From an uncultured Clostridia bacterium (GTDB lineage: Bacteria; Bacillota; Clostridia; Oscillospirales; Ruminococcaceae): DNA of 64,000 bases. Every line of letters starts with the position of its first letter. The stretch's first letter is position 1. The notes under the pieces were generated by a model. That model was not told the origin of the DNA. It was given only the letters and a program-made list of their open reading frames with translations, and made no database searches. Where the stretch lies: contig CANRLH010000003.1 in assembly GCA_947631455.1 (NCBI GenBank), positions 62,001 to 126,000 of the forward strand, given 5' to 3'. The position numbers were made by a program, and so were the translations under genes. Shown here piece by piece: positions 38,157 through 48,223 of the stretch.

Positions 38157-39341
38157 ATGAGCACAATTTTAAGCGTGTCTCAGATAAATAGATATGTTGC
38201 AAGCAAAATAAGGGGTGACATGCGCTTAAATAGCATATCGGTTAAAGGTGAAATTTCAAACTTCAATCAAAACTATAACTCAGGTCATATATATTTTTCG
38301 CTTAAAGACGAAACAAGCTCAATAAGATGCGTTATGTTCGCGTCAAGAGCACGATCGCTTAAGTACGACATAGAAAACGGTATGACTGCGGTAGTTTTGG
38401 GATCTGTTGACGTATATGAGAGAGACGGGGCATATCAGATAATAGCCGCTGATATAATGCCGGCGGGCGAGGGACTTTTAAGCAGACAGCTTAATGAGTT
38501 AAAGGACAAGCTTTCCGCAAAAGGATATTTTAAACCCGAAAACAAAAAGCCTGTACCTGAACTTCCCAAAAAAATCGGCGTTGTGGCTTCAATTACCTCT
38601 GCGGCACTTCAGGATATAATAAATGTGATATCCCGGCGTTTTCCGATCGTTAAGCTGTGCGTTTTTAACGCGACCGTTCAGGGCACTACTGCATCGGAGT
38701 CTATTGTAAAGGCCTTGAAAGCCGCCGACCGATACGGTGTTGATACTATAATTCTCGCCAGGGGAGGCGGCTCTGCTGAGGATCTTAACTGTTTTAACTC
38801 AGAATCCGTTGCCGATGCGGTGTTTGCGCTTAACACACCATGCATAAGTGCTGTTGGACATGAAACAGACATAACTATATGTGATTTGGTTGCTGATCGC
38901 CGTGCGCCGACTCCGTCTGCGGCGGCTGAAATAGCCGTGCCGGAGCTTTATACGCTTTACTCCGTACTCGATGTATATAAAAACAGACTATCAGCTGTTT
39001 GTTTTGACATGATGAGACGAAAAGAGAGCAAAGTTTCAGTGCTATACGATAAATGCGTGTTATTATCTCCTAAAAAACAGCTTGAGATGAATACACAAAG
39101 AGTTATCTCATTAAAAAGCAGATTATACCCTTTGATAGAGACTAAGCTTATGTTAAGATGTGAAAAACTTACGTCTCTTTGCGCGTCGCTTGAGGCATTA
39201 AGCCCGCTTAAGGTGCTTTCGCGCGGTTATGCTCTTGTTGAAAGGGAAGGCAGCGTTATTTCAGATGCTGACTCGCTTGCTAAGGACGATATAGTTGACA
39301 TCACCTTTTCAAAGGGCAGCAGACAGGCTCAAATAATTTAA
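38157..39341 (+). CDS. xseA: Exodeoxyribonuclease VII large subunit
   Basis: With XseB this subunit degrades single-stranded DNA to oligonucleotides. The 394-residue protein has the N-terminal OB-fold (VKGEISNFNQNYNSGHIYFSLKD) and the catalytic region ILARGGGSAEDLNCFN with AVGHETDITICDLVADRRAPTPSAAAE (quoted in part: GHETDITICD). A coiled C-terminal region binds the small subunit. Confidence 0.96.
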   Translation: MSTILSVSQINRYVASKIRGDMRLNSISVKGEISNFNQNYNSGHIYFSLKDETSSIRCVMFASRARSLKYDIENGMTAVVLGSVDVYERDGAYQIIAADIMPAGEGLLSRQLNELKDKLSAKGYFKPENKKPVPELPKKIGVVASITSAALQDIINVISRRFPIVKLCVFNATVQGTTASESIVKALKAADRYGVDTIILARGGGSAEDLNCFNSESVADAVFALNTPCISAVGHETDITICDLVADRRAPTPSAAAEIAVPELYTLYSVLDVYKNRLSAVCFDMMRRKESKVSVLYDKCVLLSPKKQLEMNTQRVISLKSRLYPLIETKLMLRCEKLTSLCASLEALSPLKVLSRGYALVEREGSVISDADSLAKDDIVDITFSKGSRQAQII

Positions 39342-39358
39342 AAAGGAAGATCAGATAT

Positions 39359-39544
39359 ATGGACTTTGAAAAAACCGTCAAGGAGCTTGAGAAGATAGTG
39401 GCTTCACTTGAAAGCGGAGAATTATCGCTTGACGAATCTCTTGAGCAGTATAAAAAGGGCATAACTCTTGCAAACGAATGTAAGAAAACTCTTGACAGCG
39501 CAAAGCTTGAGATCGAAAAAATAACCGACAGTCAGGAGAACTGA
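39359..39544 (+). CDS. xseB: Exodeoxyribonuclease VII small subunit
   Basis: This 61-residue helical protein begins MDFEKTVKELEKIVASLESG and has LSLDESLEQYKKGI, the family signature. It follows xseA and is one base from ispA. Confidence 0.95.
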   Translation: MDFEKTVKELEKIVASLESGELSLDESLEQYKKGITLANECKKTLDSAKLEIEKITDSQEN

Positions 39545-39545
39545 T

Positions 39546-40424
39546 ATGAATAATAAGATAAACTGTCTTATAGACAGAATAAACCGCTCTTTGTCTGATT
39601 CAGTTAAGGAGAAGCCGGGGCTTATCGATACTGTTATAAATGCAGAAGAATACAGTCTTATGGCAGGCGGAAAGAGAATAAGGCCGTTGCTCGCGCTTCT
39701 TTTCTGTGAGGCCTGCGGTAAAGACAGCGATGATTATGTAAATGTCGCCGCGTCGATCGAGATGATACATACATTCTCGCTGATACACGACGATCTGCCT
39801 TGTATGGATAACGATGACTATCGAAGAGGAAAATTGTCCTGTCACAAAAAGTTCGGAGAAGCACAGGCGCTATTAGCCGGTGACTCATTGGTGTTTTTGG
39901 CGTTTGAGACAGTCTGCCATGAAGCGGAGAAAAATGTGATAGACGCAAAAACGTGTACCGATATAATCAATCTTTTGTCAAAGGCTTCCGGCGCACAGGG
40001 AATGATAGGCGGACAGATCATTGATATAGAAAGTGAAAACGCGGAAATATCGATCGAAGTTTTAAAGGAGCTTCAGAGAAGGAAAACGGGTGCTATTATA
40101 AGTGCTGCATGTGAAATGGGCTGTATTCTTTCGGGTGCATATGACAAGATCAAAGACGCAAGAGAGTATGCTGATAATCTCGGACTTGCCTTTCAGATAA
40201 CCGATGATATATTGGATGTTGAGGGAAGCTTTGATCTGCTCGGAAAGCCGATAGGAAGCGATCGGAGAAATCAAAAAACTACCTTTGTGTCGGTTTATGG
40301 AATAGATAAGGCCGGACAGCTTGCAGCAGAGCTTACCGAAAAGGCGATAAAATGCCTGGATGCTTTTGAAGATACAGATTATCTTAAAGCGCTTACTAAG
40401 GAGCTATTGACAAGGAAAAAATAA
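39546..40424 (+). CDS. ispA: Farnesyl/geranyl diphosphate synthase
   Basis: This 292-residue prenyltransferase condenses IPP with allylic diphosphates. It has the first aspartate-rich motif HDDLPCMDNDDYRRGK (about residues 80-95) and the second, TDDILDVEG (about 220). It precedes dxs in the usual xseB-ispA-dxs order. Confidence 0.95.
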   Translation: MNNKINCLIDRINRSLSDSVKEKPGLIDTVINAEEYSLMAGGKRIRPLLALLFCEACGKDSDDYVNVAASIEMIHTFSLIHDDLPCMDNDDYRRGKLSCHKKFGEAQALLAGDSLVFLAFETVCHEAEKNVIDAKTCTDIINLLSKASGAQGMIGGQIIDIESENAEISIEVLKELQRRKTGAIISAACEMGCILSGAYDKIKDAREYADNLGLAFQITDDILDVEGSFDLLGKPIGSDRRNQKTTFVSVYGIDKAGQLAAELTEKAIKCLDAFEDTDYLKALTKELLTRKK

Positions 40425-40441
40425 AACATAAGGAATTAAAA

Positions 40442-42307
40442 ATGTATATAGATTGTAATAATATGCTGGGCAGTTTGGATTTGCCTAAGGATTTAAAAAA
40501 TCTCAGCATAGATGAATGTAAAGCTCTTGCGGCGGAGATGAGAGAGGTTTTAGTGAAAACCGTAGCGCAAAACGGTGGACATCTGGCGTCAAATCTCGGT
40601 ACGGTTGAGCTTTCAATAGCCGTTCACAGGGCTTTTGAATCACCCAAGGATAAGATAATATGGGATGTAGGACACCAATCATATAACCACAAGCTTTTGA
40701 CAGGACGTTATGAGTGTTTTGACACGCTTCGACAGAAAGACGGTATATCCGGCTTTTGCCGCCCGGACGAATCCGTTCACGACGCATTTATTTCGGGGCA
40801 CAGTTCTACCTCCGTATCCGCAGCTCTTGGATATGCCTATGCTATGAAGATGACGGGCAGTAAAAATTATGCGGTTGCCATTTTAGGAGACGGCGCGGCA
40901 ACCGGCGGCGAATTTTTTGAGGGGCTCAACAATGCGGGAAAGAGTGACACCAACATCATTGTGATAATAAACCACAATGAAATGTCAATTTCTAAAAATG
41001 TGGGCGGTCTTGCAAAGTATCTAACAACGCTCAGAACAAAGCAGAAATACATCAAAACCAAGGGCAAGGTAGAAAAGCTTCTTGATAACACCCCTCTTGT
41101 AGGTAACTCACTTAAAAACACAATAAAAGCGTCGAAAAATGCAGTAAAAAACATAGTGCTGAGAAACAGTGCGCCGACGCTTTTTGAGGATCTGGGCTTT
41201 TCGTTCGTCGGCCCTGTAGACGGACATAATGTGGCAGAGCTTGACTATGCACTTTCTGCGGCAAAATCGATCGGTGGGCCTGTTATAATCCATGTAAACA
41301 CGGTCAAGGGAAAGGGTTACGCTCCGGCTGAGCACAATCCCGGCGGCTATCATGGCGTGGGAGCATTCGACCTTGAAACGGGAAACCCTGACGCTGTATC
41401 TTCTGACAGTTTTTCGTGCGTGTTCGGAGAAACGATCACGCGTCTTGCGGCAAAGAGCACAAGGATATGTGCAATTACCGCAGCGATGAAATACGGAACA
41501 GGGCTTGACAGATTTGCGCGCAGATACCCAAAGAGATTTTTTGATGTGGGTATCGCTGAACAGCACGCAGTCACATTTGCCGGTGGCCTTGCCGCTGCGG
41601 GAATGATACCTGTATTTGCGGTGTATTCTTCTTTTTTACAAAGAGGGTATGATCAGGTAATACATGACCTGGCTATAACCAATGCACATGTTGTAATAGG
41701 AATAGACAGAGCCGGAATCGTTGGAGAAGACGGCGAGACTCATCAGGGAATTTTTGACGTTTCGTTTCTGTCTGCAATTCCGAATGTAAAGATATATTCG
41801 CCGGGCAGCTATGAAGAACTAAAAAAATGTACCGACAGAGCTGTCAATACTGACACAGGAGTTGTCTGTGTTCGCTATCCTAGGGGAAATGACAGGTCAG
41901 AGAATGAGTCGAGCTATATTACAACCTCGTTTACTCATGAGAAAAATAACAGTGACATGCTGATAATAACCTACGGAAGGCTTTATAACGAGGTCTGCAA
42001 GGCACGTAAAAAGCTAATTGACAGCGGGATATCAGTCGATATTTTAAAGCTTGTTCAGATAAATCCGATAAAATCTCAGGTTAAAAGCATTGTCTCGGAA
42101 TATAAGAAGGTATACTTTTTTGAGGAGGGCATTTTAAACGGCTCAGTCGGACAGCGGCTCGCTTCAGTTTGCAAAAATGTTGAGGTTTGTGCAATTACCG
42201 ACTTTGTGCCTCAGGCGTCAGTCGATGAAGCCCTTGATATTTTAGGACTTTCGGGAGACAAAATTTATGATAAGATAAAGGCTGATTCAGATGAAAACAA
42301 GGCTTGA
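40442..42307 (+). CDS. dxs: 1-deoxy-D-xylulose-5-phosphate synthase
   Basis: Dxs joins pyruvate and glyceraldehyde-3-phosphate with thiamine diphosphate, the entry of the MEP isoprenoid pathway. The 621-residue protein has DVGHQSYNHKLLTGR, the TPP-binding GDGAATGGEFFEGLNNAG, VNTVKGKGYAPAE and FDVGIAEQHAVTFAGGLA. Its last codons overlap tlyA by 17 bases. Confidence 0.97.
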   Translation: MYIDCNNMLGSLDLPKDLKNLSIDECKALAAEMREVLVKTVAQNGGHLASNLGTVELSIAVHRAFESPKDKIIWDVGHQSYNHKLLTGRYECFDTLRQKDGISGFCRPDESVHDAFISGHSSTSVSAALGYAYAMKMTGSKNYAVAILGDGAATGGEFFEGLNNAGKSDTNIIVIINHNEMSISKNVGGLAKYLTTLRTKQKYIKTKGKVEKLLDNTPLVGNSLKNTIKASKNAVKNIVLRNSAPTLFEDLGFSFVGPVDGHNVAELDYALSAAKSIGGPVIIHVNTVKGKGYAPAEHNPGGYHGVGAFDLETGNPDAVSSDSFSCVFGETITRLAAKSTRICAITAAMKYGTGLDRFARRYPKRFFDVGIAEQHAVTFAGGLAAAGMIPVFAVYSSFLQRGYDQVIHDLAITNAHVVIGIDRAGIVGEDGETHQGIFDVSFLSAIPNVKIYSPGSYEELKKCTDRAVNTDTGVVCVRYPRGNDRSENESSYITTSFTHEKNNSDMLIITYGRLYNEVCKARKKLIDSGISVDILKLVQINPIKSQVKSIVSEYKKVYFFEEGILNGSVGQRLASVCKNVEVCAITDFVPQASVDEALDILGLSGDKIYDKIKADSDENKA

Positions 42308-43082
42308 TGTTTTTCTTGCTGCAAACAACTTGGCAAAAAGCCGAACCGACGCTAAAAGAATGATCGAGTCGGGAGGGGTTTTTGTAAACGGCAAGGAGAT
42401 TAAAAAGGCTTCTTTTTTGACCGACAGTGAGGACAAGCTTGAGTTGACAGCAGAAGAAAGCGAGTTTGTCGGCAGGGGAGGATATAAGCTCAAAGCGGCA
42501 CTTGACACCTTTGGCATATCGCTTGATAGAGCTGTTTGCGCTGACCTTGGCGCATCTACCGGCGGCTTTACGGATTGTATGCTTAAGCGAGGCGCAAATA
42601 AAATATACGCAGTAGATGTCGGCCAAAATCAGCTTGACAAAGGGCTTATCGACGATCCTCGGGTAGTAAACATCGAAAAAATGAATGTACGGGATATAAC
42701 TGATAAAACCTTTTTTGAGAAGATGGATTTTGTCAGTGCCGATCTGTCTTTTATTTCTTTAACATTTGCGCTTTTGCCGATGAAGAGTATTTTAAAAAGC
42801 AGCGGACAGGCTGTTGCACTTGTAAAGCCTCAGTTTGAAGCGGGTAAGAGCGAGCTTAACAAAAACGGTATAGTAAAAAGCAAAAAGGCACACATTGCGG
42901 TTTTAAGCAAGATCATATTTCAAAGCAAGGAATCAGGCTTTAGCGTTAAAGGGCTTTGCGTTTCGCCAATAAAAGGCGGAGATGGAAATATTGAGTATCT
43001 AATTTACCTGTCTTTATCGGGTGAAAGTGAGCAAATTGATATAAACAGCGTGGTAAACAGCGCATTTAATAATTTAAAGTGA
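42291..43082 (+). CDS. tlyA: TlyA family rRNA 2'-O-methyltransferase
   Basis: This 263-residue protein has an N-terminal S4 RNA-binding domain (RLDVFLAANNLAKSRTDAKR) and an FtsJ-like methyltransferase domain with SAM motif ADLGASTGGFTDCML near residue 84. Members methylate 16S/23S rRNA riboses; older annotations call them hemolysin A. Its neighbours nadK, argR and recN match the conserved Firmicutes cluster. Confidence 0.93.
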   Translation: MKTRLDVFLAANNLAKSRTDAKRMIESGGVFVNGKEIKKASFLTDSEDKLELTAEESEFVGRGGYKLKAALDTFGISLDRAVCADLGASTGGFTDCMLKRGANKIYAVDVGQNQLDKGLIDDPRVVNIEKMNVRDITDKTFFEKMDFVSADLSFISLTFALLPMKSILKSSGQAVALVKPQFEAGKSELNKNGIVKSKKAHIAVLSKIIFQSKESGFSVKGLCVSPIKGGDGNIEYLIYLSLSGESEQIDINSVVNSAFNNLK

Positions 43083-43095
43083 AAGAAGTTTGAGT

Positions 43096-43974
43096 ATGCA
43101 TGTTTTTATTTTTCCGAATTTAGACAAGAAAAACTGTGAAAAAACGGTTTGTTCAACCTATAAATTTCTGACTGAGCACGGAGTCAAGGTGTATATGTCT
43201 GAGTTTTACGAAGCTGATTTTTCATACTTAAGCGGCGTTATTTTTGAAGATGAAAATTTCTGTGCGGAAAAATGCGACATAATAATTGCAATCGGCGGCG
43301 ACGGGACTATACTTTCAGCGTCAAGCCTTGCCTGTGCATATAACAAAAAGCTTTTGGGAATAAACTGCGGCAGACTTGGATTTATGGCAACATTAGAGCA
43401 TGATGAACTTTATTTGCTTGAAAATCTTTTAAACGGAAATTATCATACTGAGAGTCGGCATATGCTTGACGTTTTGGTAAAGAGAAAAGATTCGAGCGAC
43501 AGCATAAGCGTCTTAAACGACATAGTAATATCAAAAACAGCAAAGACAAAAATCGCTGATTTTAAAGTCAAAAAGTCTGATTGCTGTGTTTCACACTTAA
43601 GGGCGGACGGGCTGATATTTTCGACTCCCACAGGTGCCACGGCATACTCGCTTTCAGCGGGTGGGCCTATTCTGGAGCCGGATATGGACTGCTTTGAGTT
43701 TACTCCTATCTGTCCGCACACGCTTATGTCAAGAACTATGATCTTTTCAAAGAACACATCACTAGAGGTGTCTTTTGACACTTATGACGGCAGTGAGCAG
43801 TCGTTATGTCTTATTGCGGACGGCAACGAGCTTGATACTATAAGCGCAAGCGACAGAGTTTATATATCGATGTCTGACAAATATATCGAGCTTATAGATA
43901 TAAGAGGCGGAAATTTTTTTATGTCCGTTACCAATAAACTTATGAGACCTTTAAAATCATCGGAGGAAGAGTAA
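43096..43974 (+). CDS. nadK: NAD kinase
   Basis: NadK phosphorylates NAD to NADP. The 292-residue protein has the catalytic GGDGTILSAS (about residue 64) and the NAD-binding GLIFSTPTGATAYSLSAGGPI. The ATG at 43096 is preferred; a TTG at 43090 in the same frame is also possible. argR begins two bases after its stop codon. Confidence 0.94.
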   Translation: MHVFIFPNLDKKNCEKTVCSTYKFLTEHGVKVYMSEFYEADFSYLSGVIFEDENFCAEKCDIIIAIGGDGTILSASSLACAYNKKLLGINCGRLGFMATLEHDELYLLENLLNGNYHTESRHMLDVLVKRKDSSDSISVLNDIVISKTAKTKIADFKVKKSDCCVSHLRADGLIFSTPTGATAYSLSAGGPILEPDMDCFEFTPICPHTLMSRTMIFSKNTSLEVSFDTYDGSEQSLCLIADGNELDTISASDRVYISMSDKYIELIDIRGGNFFMSVTNKLMRPLKSSEEE

Positions 43975-43975
43975 T

Positions 43976-44434
43976 ATGTCAAAGGCATTGCGGCAAAAGG
44001 CGTTGCTAGATATAATTTCAAAGGAAAAGTTAGGCAGTCAGGAGGAGCTTATCGAGCGCCTCAAGAGCCTTGGATTTTTAGTCACACAGGCAACCGTTTC
44101 ACGTGACATAAAGGAGCTTTCGATAGTAAAGCTATCGGATCCCGAGGGAGGTTATCGCTACGACATACCCGGCAGAATAAAGGACAAGGGAAAGACGCCG
44201 GAAGAACTTTTGAAGGAAATTTTTTCTCAGGCGGTGATTTCCGTTGATTTTGCACAAAATACCGTTGTGATAAAGTGCTATACGGGAATGGCTCAGGCAG
44301 TGTGTGCGAAGCTCGATAACGCAAATTTTGACCTTGTTGTAGGAACAATAGCGGGAGATGACACGGTGTTTGTTGTTTTAAAAAGCGAACAATCCGCGAT
44401 TGAGCTTGTAAACAGGCTTAACAAATTTTTTTAG
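43976..44434 (+). CDS. argR: Arginine repressor ArgR/AhrC
   Basis: This 152-residue protein has an N-terminal winged helix (residues about 1-70, with TQATVSRDIKELSIVKL) and a C-terminal arginine-binding hexamerisation domain ending in VVGTIAGDDTVFVVLKS. The GDDT segment carries the arginine-contacting aspartates. In Firmicutes it sits between the nadK region and recN. Confidence 0.95.
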   Translation: MSKALRQKALLDIISKEKLGSQEELIERLKSLGFLVTQATVSRDIKELSIVKLSDPEGGYRYDIPGRIKDKGKTPEELLKEIFSQAVISVDFAQNTVVIKCYTGMAQAVCAKLDNANFDLVVGTIAGDDTVFVVLKSEQSAIELVNRLNKFF

Positions 44435-44444
44435 GGTGAATTGA

Positions 44445-46118
44445 ATGCTTAAGGAATTATACATAGAAAACCTGGTCGTTATAGAAAAAGCGACCATCAA
44501 GTTTTCCGGCGGCTTTAATGTGTTTACGGGAGAGACCGGCGCAGGCAAGTCGATTCTGATAAACGGTATAAACGCTATATTAGGGCAGCGTGTTTCCAAG
44601 GATATAGTGAGAACCGGCGCCAAAAAGTCTGTCATAAACGCGCTTTTTGACGATATAGATCAAGATGTCATCTCTTTGCTGAACGAAATTGGTATAGAGT
44701 GCGATGATGATGACAGCATAGTTTTGGAGCGCGAGATAACTGCTGACGGCAAGAGTATTGCCAGAATAAACGGCAGAGCGGTTACTGCATCTTCTCTAAG
44801 AGAAATCGGTCTTAAGCTTGTCGATATTCACGGACAACACGACAATATTTTGCTTCTTGACAGCGCAAAGCACCTTGAAATACTTGATTCATTCGGCGGA
44901 CTTGAGAAAGATTTATCTGAATACAGAGCTCTTTTTAAAGAGCTTCAGGAAATCTCACGAAACATCAAAAAGTTGAGTCAGCAAAGCAGTCAGAGAGACA
45001 TTAGAATTTCGTATTTAAAAGAAGTAATAGAAGAAATAAGCGCTTTAAAAATTGAAAGTGAGACTGAAGATGATGAGATAGAAAATGAGTTTAACCTTGC
45101 AAACAACGCGGTCTCTCTGCTAAACTCTCTGAGGGTGAGCGACAGTCTTCTTTCCGGCAGCGACACAGAGAACGGAGTGCTTGACAAGCTTTCAACCGTC
45201 AAAGATGTGCTTGAAGCAAACTCTGAGTTATTTTCAGACCTTGAGCCGCTTTATAAAAGACTTGATTCGGTGATAATTGAGACAAGCGACATAAGAGATG
45301 AGCTTTTGCGCCTGTCAGGCAGACTTGATATTGACTCAAACAGGTTTGCATATCTCACAGAACGCCGCGATGAGCTTATAAAAATTAAGAAGAAATACGG
45401 CCCGTCGCTTAAAGATGTTTTGACAAAGCTTGAAAGCTTTTCAGACGAGCTTTTGGAGCTTTCTGGCGTATACGATCAGATCGACAAGATAGCTGCCCGC
45501 CGTGATGAGCTATTAAAGGAGGTAAGTAAAAAAGCAAAAGAGCTTACCAGAAAGCGAGAGACAGCGGCTGATGAATTCACCAAAAGCGTAGTATCAGAGC
45601 TAAGATTTTTAAATATGGAAAGGGTAGAGTTAAGCGTTCAGTTTGAAAGGGGAAAGCTTACTTCAAATGGGCTTGAAAAAGCACAGTTTCTAATTTCTGC
45701 AAATCCGGGTGAGCAACCAAAGCCGATCTCAAAAATTGCTTCAGGCGGTGAACTTTCCAGAATAATGCTTGCACTTAAGTGCGTAACCGCTCACAAGGAC
45801 AACACGCCGGTTATGATCTTTGATGAGATCGACACAGGCGTTTCAGGAAAGGCCGCACAGCGCATCGGACAGAAGCTCAAGGAGCTTTCCAAAAACAGGC
45901 AGGTCCTGTGCGTTACGCATCTCTCACAGATTGCAGCTTTTTCAGATACGCATTTTCTGATTGAGAAAAAGATTTCGGATAACAGCGCCTCAACAAGCGT
46001 TACGACTCTTGATTTTGAGGCCAGAAAGGCTGAGATAGCGCGAATTATGAGCGGAGAAAAGATAACAAACGCCACACTTAAAAGCGCTGAAGATCTTTTA
46101 TTAAGCTCAAAGCTTTAA
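44445..46118 (+). CDS. recN: DNA repair protein RecN
   Basis: This 557-residue SMC-like protein acts early in double-strand break repair. It has the Walker A FTGETGAGKSILINGI near residue 28, a coiled middle region (about 155-365), the signature IASGGELSRIMLALK and Walker B MIFDEIDTGVSGKAAQRIG. Confidence 0.97.
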   Translation: MLKELYIENLVVIEKATIKFSGGFNVFTGETGAGKSILINGINAILGQRVSKDIVRTGAKKSVINALFDDIDQDVISLLNEIGIECDDDDSIVLEREITADGKSIARINGRAVTASSLREIGLKLVDIHGQHDNILLLDSAKHLEILDSFGGLEKDLSEYRALFKELQEISRNIKKLSQQSSQRDIRISYLKEVIEEISALKIESETEDDEIENEFNLANNAVSLLNSLRVSDSLLSGSDTENGVLDKLSTVKDVLEANSELFSDLEPLYKRLDSVIIETSDIRDELLRLSGRLDIDSNRFAYLTERRDELIKIKKKYGPSLKDVLTKLESFSDELLELSGVYDQIDKIAARRDELLKEVSKKAKELTRKRETAADEFTKSVVSELRFLNMERVELSVQFERGKLTSNGLEKAQFLISANPGEQPKPISKIASGGELSRIMLALKCVTAHKDNTPVMIFDEIDTGVSGKAAQRIGQKLKELSKNRQVLCVTHLSQIAAFSDTHFLIEKKISDNSASTSVTTLDFEARKAEIARIMSGEKITNATLKSAEDLLLSSKL

Positions 46119-46132
46119 AAGGGCGCACATGT

Positions 46133-46161
46133 TTGACTTTTAAGGCTAAAAATGGTATACT
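46133..46161 (+). promoter_or_regulatory. Promoter of thyX
   Basis: TTGACT (46133-46138) and TATACT (46156-46161), spacing 17, about 40 bases before the thyX start. Confidence 0.72.
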
Positions 46162-46203
46162 TTAAAAAGTGTATTTTTATGCATTGGAGGGTTCGATCTT
46201 AAT

Positions 46204-46965
46204 ATGAAAGTTACGCTTTTGACATATACACCGGAGCCTGAAAAAACTATCGCAACTGCGGCAAAGCTTTGCTATTCCGCAAGCGATATAGGTTCATTGC
46301 GTGAAGGGCTTACACCTGAAAAGACAGAAAGCTTTATTGATATGCTTGCATCTATCGGACATGAAAGTCCTATGGAGCATGTTTCGTTTACCTTCGGAAT
46401 TGAGGGTATTTCCCGCGCGTGTACGCATCAGCTTGTACGTCACAGGATCGCCTCCTATTCGCAGAAAAGCCAGCGCTATGTAAACGAGGACGGCTTTGAA
46501 TATATAACTCCCCCTGCAATATCTGCTGTGCCGGAAGCCAAGGCGGAGTTTGACAGACAGATGTCAAGCCTTGTCGACAGCTATCATAAAATAGCTGAGA
46601 TTTTAACCTGTGAACATACAAAGGATTTTATGAATGACGGATCAGATGAAGCGGAGGCCGTAAAGAAAGCGAAGAAAAAAGCTTATGAGGACGCAAGATT
46701 CGTTCTTCCGAATGCGTGTGAGACCAAAATAGTGGTTACCATGAATGTAAGAAGTCTTTTTAATTTTTTTAAGCACCGCTGTTGCAGCAGGGCACAGTGG
46801 GAGATAAAGGCCGTTGCGGACGAAATGCTCAGGCTGTGTAAGCAAGCTGCTCCAAATGTGTTTAAAAATGCAGGTCCGTCGTGTGTTATGACAGGCAGGT
46901 GTCCTGAGGGCAAGATGTCCTGCGGTAAGCAAAAAGAGGTTACAGATCATTACAAAAGCTTATAA
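46204..46965 (+). CDS. thyX: Flavin-dependent thymidylate synthase
   Basis: ThyX makes dTMP from dUMP with FAD, NADPH and methylenetetrahydrofolate. The 253-residue protein carries the ThyX motif [14 protein letters not shown] (about residues 79-92), matching RHRxxSxxxxSxR. The downstream tmk uses its product. No thyA is seen in the window. Confidence 0.96.
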   Translation: MKVTLLTYTPEPEKTIATAAKLCYSASDIGSLREGLTPEKTESFIDMLASIGHESPMEHVSFTFGIEGISRACTHQLVRHRIASYSQKSQRYVNEDGFEYITPPAISAVPEAKAEFDRQMSSLVDSYHKIAEILTCEHTKDFMNDGSDEAEAVKKAKKKAYEDARFVLPNACETKIVVTMNVRSLFNFFKHRCCSRAQWEIKAVADEMLRLCKQAAPNVFKNAGPSCVMTGRCPEGKMSCGKQKEVTDHYKSL

Positions 46966-46989
46966 CTATCTCAAAAGGAGCAGAATATT

Positions 46990-47676
46990 ATGTCCCATGC
47001 GAAAATTATTGTCATAGAGGGACTTGACGGCAGCGGAAAGTCCACACAGTTTGAAATGATAGACAAGCTATTGACAAGCAGACAGATCAGGCACAGATCC
47101 ATAAGCTTTCCGGATTATGATAATCCTTCGTCTTACTTGGTAAAGATGTATCTTCAAGGTGAGTTTTCTAAAAACGCCGCCGATATAAATGCATATGCGG
47201 CGTCAAGCTTTTACGCGGTCGACCGATATGCAAGCTTTAAGCTTTTCTGGGAGCAGGATTATAACGACGGCGCCTTGATTCTTGCAAGCAGATATGTTAC
47301 CTCAAACGCCATTTACCAGATGGTAAAGTGTAAAAGGGAAGAATGGGACGAGTATCTGGATTGGCTCTGCGAATACGAGTATGAAAAGCTTTCGCTGCCG
47401 AAACCCGACAAGGTAATTTTTCTTGATATGCCTATTGAGGTATCACAAAAGCTTTTAAGCAAAAGGTATGATGGCAACGATGATAAAAAAGATATACATG
47501 AGATCGATACCGATTACCTGACAAAATGCCGTGAAGCTGCTCTTTATGCGGCAGAAAAGTGGGGCTGGGAGATAATTTCCTGTGCACATAACGGTGAGCC
47601 TTATGAGCGTGAAATTATAACGGAAAAAATAATAAATATAATAAAAAGCTTTTCAAAAGTGAATGATGAGGTGTAA
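46990..47676 (+). CDS. tmk: Thymidylate kinase
   Basis: This 228-residue P-loop kinase phosphorylates dTMP to dTDP. It has IEGLDGSGKSTQFEM (P-loop near residue 11), the DRYASF motif, SRYVTSNAIYQM and FLDMPIEVS. It lies downstream of thyX, giving a dTTP synthesis pair. Confidence 0.93.
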   Translation: MSHAKIIVIEGLDGSGKSTQFEMIDKLLTSRQIRHRSISFPDYDNPSSYLVKMYLQGEFSKNAADINAYAASSFYAVDRYASFKLFWEQDYNDGALILASRYVTSNAIYQMVKCKREEWDEYLDWLCEYEYEKLSLPKPDKVIFLDMPIEVSQKLLSKRYDGNDDKKDIHEIDTDYLTKCREAALYAAEKWGWEIISCAHNGEPYEREIITEKIINIIKSFSKVNDEV

Positions 47677-47680
47677 AATT

Positions 47681-48223
47681 ATGGTATACGTTTTTTTGGC
47701 TGAAGGTTTTGAAGAGGTAGAAGCTCTGACTCCCGTAGATGTTTTGAGAAGAGCTGAGATCGATGTCAAAACAGTAGGCATCAATTCAAACATAATCAGG
47801 GGCTCTCACAAGATCCCCGTGATAACCGACCTTGATATAAACGAAATAAAACCTGATGACAGTATTGAAATGATAATTCTTCCCGGCGGAATGCCCGGAA
47901 CGCTGAATCTTGAGTCAAACGAGAAGGTAATTGAGTTTATTGATTACTGTAATGACAACGAAAAGTATATTTCAGCAATATGCGCAGCTCCGTCAATACT
48001 TGGGCACAAAGGGCTGTTAAATGGCAAAAAGGCTACCTGCTTTCCGGGATTTGAAAGTGAGCTTGAGGGTGCGGAATATACTGGGGAATCTGTTGTAAGA
48101 GACGGTCGTATCACTACGGCTAAGGGAGCAGGTGTTGCGTTGGAATTTGCTCTTTGCCTTGTCTCTGTCCTAAAGGGAAAGGACACTGCCGATAAGCTCA
48201 GAGCATCGCTTCAATGCAAGTGA
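47681..48223 (+). CDS. DJ-1/PfpI family protein
   Basis: This 180-residue protein has the DJ-1 fold signature: MVYVFLAEGFEEVEALTPVDVLRRA and the reactive cysteine in AICAAPSILG (about residue 100). Members act as deglycases or chaperones; the function here is unproven. The ATG at 47681 is seven bases after GAGGTG; an in-frame ATG at 47663 inside tmk is less likely. It overlaps the next gene by 10 bases. Confidence 0.87.
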   Translation: MVYVFLAEGFEEVEALTPVDVLRRAEIDVKTVGINSNIIRGSHKIPVITDLDINEIKPDDSIEMIILPGGMPGTLNLESNEKVIEFIDYCNDNEKYISAICAAPSILGHKGLLNGKKATCFPGFESELEGAEYTGESVVRDGRITTAKGAGVALEFALCLVSVLKGKDTADKLRASLQCK